9,189 bases of DNA, taken from the NCBI GenBank assembly GCA_025356695.1, contig JANXSE010000420.1, positions 1 through 9,189 on the forward strand, read 5' to 3'. Positions 6,038-9,189 of the stretch are shown here, one piece after another. Origin of the DNA: Betaproteobacteria bacterium (GTDB lineage Bacteria > Pseudomonadota > Gammaproteobacteria > Burkholderiales > SG8-41). A program made the position numbers and the translations under genes. The notes beneath the pieces were generated by a model. That model saw only the letters and a program-made list of their open reading frames with translations, was not told where the DNA came from and made no database searches. Numbering within the stretch: position 1 is the stretch's first letter; every line of letters starts with the position of its first letter.

Positions 6038-9000
6038 TCACCAGTACTCCGGCCACTGCTTGATGATCATAAAAATGCTCTCGACTTCAGCGTCATTTTT
6101 GAGAATGTAATCTAGCGTCGCTTTAATCACTTGCTCTTTCGCGTGAACGCCGCGCCAGCCGTCCGGCCGGTTGGCTTTGATCGCCTCGTCAATTTTGAGT
6201 GCAATAGTCAGCGCAGGATGTTCGGCCGCAGTTTGTCCAGCGCCATCGCCATGGCTAGCCCGCAAATTGTTGTACAGCGCCCGCAACCCTTTGGTCTTCA
6301 ATTCCTTCGGTGCGTCATCAGCCTGTCCCGCCTCGACCCGCATGACTATTTCGGCAACGCGCTTGAGATATTCCTCGTATTCGATCGCCTTCGCCTTGCG
6401 CAGCGCGATGATCTCATCGAGCAGCGCCGACATTTTCTCGAAATAGGCGGGGTCGTTGAGGTGTTCCTTGATGATCTTGCTGCGCACGTTGTTTTCGATG
6501 GTCTCGGCAATCGCGCCCCGATTGCCCTTCATTCCGCCCAACTGCGCATCAATCGCGTGGGCAATGCCCAACTTCACGATCAGTTCCAGCAGCCCGATAT
6601 TGTCGAATGGCGAAATCTTGCGCGGCTCGTCGGCCTCGATATAGGTATCGATCAAATGCCGCATATCAGCCTCGTAAGCCTTGAGGTCGAGGTATTCGCC
6701 GGCCGCCTTGCGCACGATCTCGCGCACATTCAGATAATGATCCATCTGCTTCTTGATGCGCGCGACGTCGGCCTCTGCATAACCGGCGCGATCGAGTTCG
6801 TCGGCGATATTGGCGTAGGCGCGCACCAGCGCGACGCAGCCCTTATACAAGGCGGCGCGCTGCGGCTCATGCTCCTTGAGGTCGGTGGCAATCTCGGTAT
6901 TGCCGCAAAAATAGTGAATGTGCTCCAGTTCGCCGGCCGGCGGCACCACCGGCTCGCATAACGCGGCTAACACTTCAAATGCGTTATCGAGGCGTTCGCG
7001 GCCCTTCGTCATGCGCTCCTGCAGCAGCACCGCCGGATCGACGCCGCCGGCGCTGCGGTCCAGTTCCGCGGTGTACACCGATATCGCGTTCTCAACCTTC
7101 TTGAACAAATCCTTGTAATCGACGATGTAACCGAAGTCCTTGTCGTCACCGTCGAGCCGGTTGGTGCGGCAGATCGCCTGAAACAGACCGTGGTCCTGCA
7201 TCGACTTGTCGATATAAAGGTAAGTGCAGGGCGGCGCATCGAAACCCGTCAGCAGTTTGTCCACCACCACCAGCAACTTCATGTTGGCCGGTTCCTTGAT
7301 GAACGAGGTCTTGGCGCGCTGCTCGTAGGTTTCGGTTTTGGTCAGATTCGGCGCAGCCTCGATGTCTTTCAGAAGGTCGGTATAGGTGTTGTAGATGAAC
7401 TGCTTGTCGGTTTCGGTGTTGGCGCCGGTTTCCTCCAGCGTCACGTTGCCGGCGTGGGGATTGTAAGAGGTCACCACCGCACACCGGCCCTTGAACAAGG
7501 TCTTCTGCAACAAGCCGAAATATTTGCAGGCTTCGTAAATGCTGGCCGCCACCAGAATCGCATTGCCGCGCGCGCTCGACAAACGCGGCTTCACGCTGAA
7601 ATCGAAAATGATGTCGCTGACCACGCGATCCATGCGCGAGCGCGAACTGAGCACGTTCTGCATGGTGCCCCACTGCTTTTTCAGTTCGTCCTTCTGCCAA
7701 TCGTTGAGCGCCTTGGTCTTGGTCTCGAACCACTGGTCGATTTTTGTCGTCGAACCCAACTGCTGGTCGATATCGCGCGCCTCATAAATCAGGTCGAGCA
7801 CCACGCCGTCCTCGACGCCCTCGCTGAACTTGTAGGTGTGGATATAGCCGCCGAACACCTCAAGGCTGGTCTGACGATCCTGCGCCAGCAGTGGCGTGCC
7901 TGTGAAACCGATGAACACCGCATTGGGCATCATCGCCTTCATCACGCGATGCAGCTTGCCGCTCTGCGTGCGGTGGCATTCATCGACGAACACGAAAACC
8001 TCGCCGACGGTTTGGCTCGGCCGCGCTTCGAGGCCCCTGATGAAAGCCTCGAAGTCGTCGACGTCGCGGCGCCCGAACTTGTGCACCAGCGAGCACAACA
8101 GGCGCGGCTTCGGCTGCGCAAGCTGGTTGAGCAGGTCGCGGCCGCTGCTGGTGCGCTTGATCGGCTCGCCCGCCTCGGTAAACACGCGCTCGATCTGCTT
8201 GTCGAGCTCATCGCGGTCGGTGATGATGGCGACGCGCGCATGCGCGTTGTTCTCCAAAATCCATTTCGCCAGCAGCACCATGACAATGCTTTTGCCGCTG
8301 CCCTGGGTGTGCCAGATGATGCCGCCCTGCTTGCGGTTCACATGCGCCTGCGCTGCCTTGATGCCGAAATACTGGTGCACGCGCGGCAACTTTTTCACAC
8401 CGCCATCGAACAGCACGAAATCGTGCATCAGTTCGATCAGGCGCTGCGGCGCGCAAATCTTGCGCAGATATTTGTCGAGCTTGAAGTCGCTGTTGTCCTG
8501 CTCGTCCTCTTTCCAATTGAGGAAATATTTTTCCGGGGTGCCGATCGTGCCGTAGCGCAAGCCTTCCGAATCATTGCCGGCAAACACGATCTGCACGGTC
8601 GGGAAAAACCAAGCATTGAATTCCGACTGCTGGTTGGAGAGCAACTGCCGGATGCCGTCGCCGATCGACACACGGCTGTTCTTCAGCTCGATGACGCCAA
8701 TCGCGATGCCGTTGACGTACAACACCAGATCGGGCCGGCGTTCATGGTTGCCCTTTAACGTCACCTCTTCAGCGACGGCGAAATCGTTTTCCTCCGGCGC
8801 GCTCCAGTTGATCAGATGCACCGTCTCCGTGACCTTGCCCGCCTCGATTTTCACCGGCACGCCGTAGCGCAGCAGCTTGTAGACGGCCTGATTGTTGGCA
8901 TAGAGCGTGCGGTTGTGGTTTTCCGCTTCGGTATGCAGCTTGTAGAGCGCGGCGCTGATCTGCGCCTGCGTATAGCCGCTTTTGCTCAGCCATGCGCCCA

Positions 9001-9133
9001 GCAACGCCTCTTCGATATTGCTGTTGCCCGCGCGGTCGGTCCAGTCGTCGAGGTAGCGGTAATGCAGATCGTCGCGCAACAACGCAATGACGCGCTTCTG
9101 CGTAACACGCTCTGGCTGGCCGACGGCGCTCAT
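6038..9133 (-). CDS. hsdR: Type I restriction endonuclease subunit R (HsdR)
   Basis: A complete 1031-residue HsdR, the motor and nuclease subunit that, with HsdM and HsdS, translocates and cleaves unmethylated foreign DNA. The N-terminal PD-(D/E)xK nuclease is intact: RPD with D135, then IELK with E149 and K151. The superfamily 2 motor follows: Walker A HTQGSGKS (275-282), DECH (384-387), TGTP (411-414), VVDKLLTGFDAP (623-634) and QAICRTNR (652-659). The region from about 690 to the end is a helical C-terminal domain of the DUF3387 type that typically contacts the methylase core. The ATG at 9133 is chosen over an in-frame TTG at 9148: it overlaps the upstream stop as ATGA and has GGGA 9 bases upstream (9143-9146). 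No frameshift or missing catalytic residue was found, so it appears functional. hsdM and hsdS are not in the window and are expected to the right. Confidence 0.97.
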   Translation of the reverse strand: MSAVGQPERVTQKRVIALLRDDLHYRYLDDWTDRAGNSNIEEALLGAWLSKSGYTQAQISAALYKLHTEAENHNRTLYANNQAVYKLLRYGVPVKIEAGKVTETVHLINWSAPEENDFAVAEEVTLKGNHERRPDLVLYVNGIAIGVIELKNSRVSIGDGIRQLLSNQQSEFNAWFFPTVQIVFAGNDSEGLRYGTIGTPEKYFLNWKEDEQDNSDFKLDKYLRKICAPQRLIELMHDFVLFDGGVKKLPRVHQYFGIKAAQAHVNRKQGGIIWHTQGSGKSIVMVLLAKWILENNAHARVAIITDRDELDKQIERVFTEAGEPIKRTSSGRDLLNQLAQPKPRLLCSLVHKFGRRDVDDFEAFIRGLEARPSQTVGEVFVFVDECHRTQSGKLHRVMKAMMPNAVFIGFTGTPLLAQDRQTSLEVFGGYIHTYKFSEGVEDGVVLDLIYEARDIDQQLGSTTKIDQWFETKTKALNDWQKDELKKQWGTMQNVLSSRSRMDRVVSDIIFDFSVKPRLSSARGNAILVAASIYEACKYFGLLQKTLFKGRCAVVTSYNPHAGNVTLEETGANTETDKQFIYNTYTDLLKDIEAAPNLTKTETYEQRAKTSFIKEPANMKLLVVVDKLLTGFDAPPCTYLYIDKSMQDHGLFQAICRTNRLDGDDKDFGYIVDYKDLFKKVENAISVYTAELDRSAGGVDPAVLLQERMTKGRERLDNAFEVLAALCEPVVPPAGELEHIHYFCGNTEIATDLKEHEPQRAALYKGCVALVRAYANIADELDRAGYAEADVARIKKQMDHYLNVREIVRKAAGEYLDLKAYEADMRHLIDTYIEADEPRKISPFDNIGLLELIVKLGIAHAIDAQLGGMKGNRGAIAETIENNVRSKIIKEHLNDPAYFEKMSALLDEIIALRKAKAIEYEEYLKRVAEIVMRVEAGQADDAPKELKTKGLRALYNNLRASHGDGAGQTAAEHPALTIALKIDEAIKANRPDGWRGVHAKEQVIKATLDYILKNDAEVESIFMIIKQWPEYW

Positions 9134-9189
9134 TTCAGCACTTCCCAACGCCCGCCCTTGCGCGGGCCGACAAAGCGCAACTTGCCTTG
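9130..9189 (-). CDS. 3' end of upstream gene in restriction operon (partial)
   Basis: Nineteen codons and a TGA stop enter from the right edge on the minus strand, reading QGKLRFVGPRKGGRWEVLK. The stop overlaps the hsdR start as ATGA, so the two genes are probably translationally coupled in one operon. The tail pattern, basic residues then V-G-x-x-K-G-G-x-W-E-V, is typical of the last beta hairpin of a winged helix domain at the end of AlbA_2/divergent-AAA ATP-binding proteins and of some Fic-family proteins, both of which occur as extra genes in type I restriction operons. It does not resemble a typical HsdM end, and HsdS cannot be fully excluded from so few residues. The coding call is firm, the identity tentative. 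Confidence 0.75.
   Translation of the reverse strand, partial: QGKLRFVGPRKGGRWEVLK

Noticed and set aside
6036..6056. GTG start at 6056 for the YgjP-like gene, giving overlap with hsdR
   Set aside because: The ATG at 6035 gives a more family-like N terminus and tight two-base spacing to the hsdR stop.
7190..8758. Plus-strand 522-codon open frame opposite hsdR
   Set aside because: It lies wholly antisense to a clearly conserved HsdR and its translation is rich in His, Arg, Ala and Val with no recognisable domain, as expected for a shadow frame in GC-rich DNA.

Overview
The window looks like a chromosomal segment of a GC-rich betaproteobacterium, most likely Burkholderiales or a relative. The main reason is three separate Bug/TctC-type periplasmic binding proteins, a family greatly expanded in that group, none of them next to TctA/TctB membrane genes. 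This placement is inferred from gene content and composition, not from a marker gene.

Left half (about 1-5247), metabolic and solute-binding genes. A divergent gene appears to begin at position 33 and runs off the left edge; its first 11 residues recall beta-propeller lactonases. Facing right is a complete Bug protein (172-1134) with a strong ribosome binding site and a good -10 box. It converges, with only 9 bases between stop codons, on a leftward operon read in the order ModA-like binding protein (3772-3098), Bug protein (3065-2082), Bug protein (2082-1144). The last two share one base (TGATG). The ModA-like protein has no signal peptide and an in-frame stop blocks any upstream extension. 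Divergent from this operon across 113 bases is an MmgE/PrpD-family gene (3886-5247), a family that includes 2-methylcitrate dehydratase and cis-aconitate decarboxylase. A plausible but unproven reading is that the binding proteins sense or capture carboxylates and the MmgE/PrpD enzyme acts on a related compound. No permease is present, so partners would have to be encoded elsewhere.

Right half (5325-9189), a type I restriction operon on the minus strand. In reading order it holds the 3' tail of a gene running in from the right edge (19 codons, ending in a winged-helix-like tail), then hsdR (9133-6038), overlapped as ATGA, then a YgjP-like zinc metallopeptidase two bases downstream (6035-5325). 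HsdR is full length with its nuclease and motor motifs intact. hsdM and hsdS are expected further right but are not in the window. A GC-rich imperfect palindrome lies in the 77-base gap separating the metabolic block from the restriction operon.

No tRNA, rRNA, CRISPR array, insertion sequence or integrase was seen.
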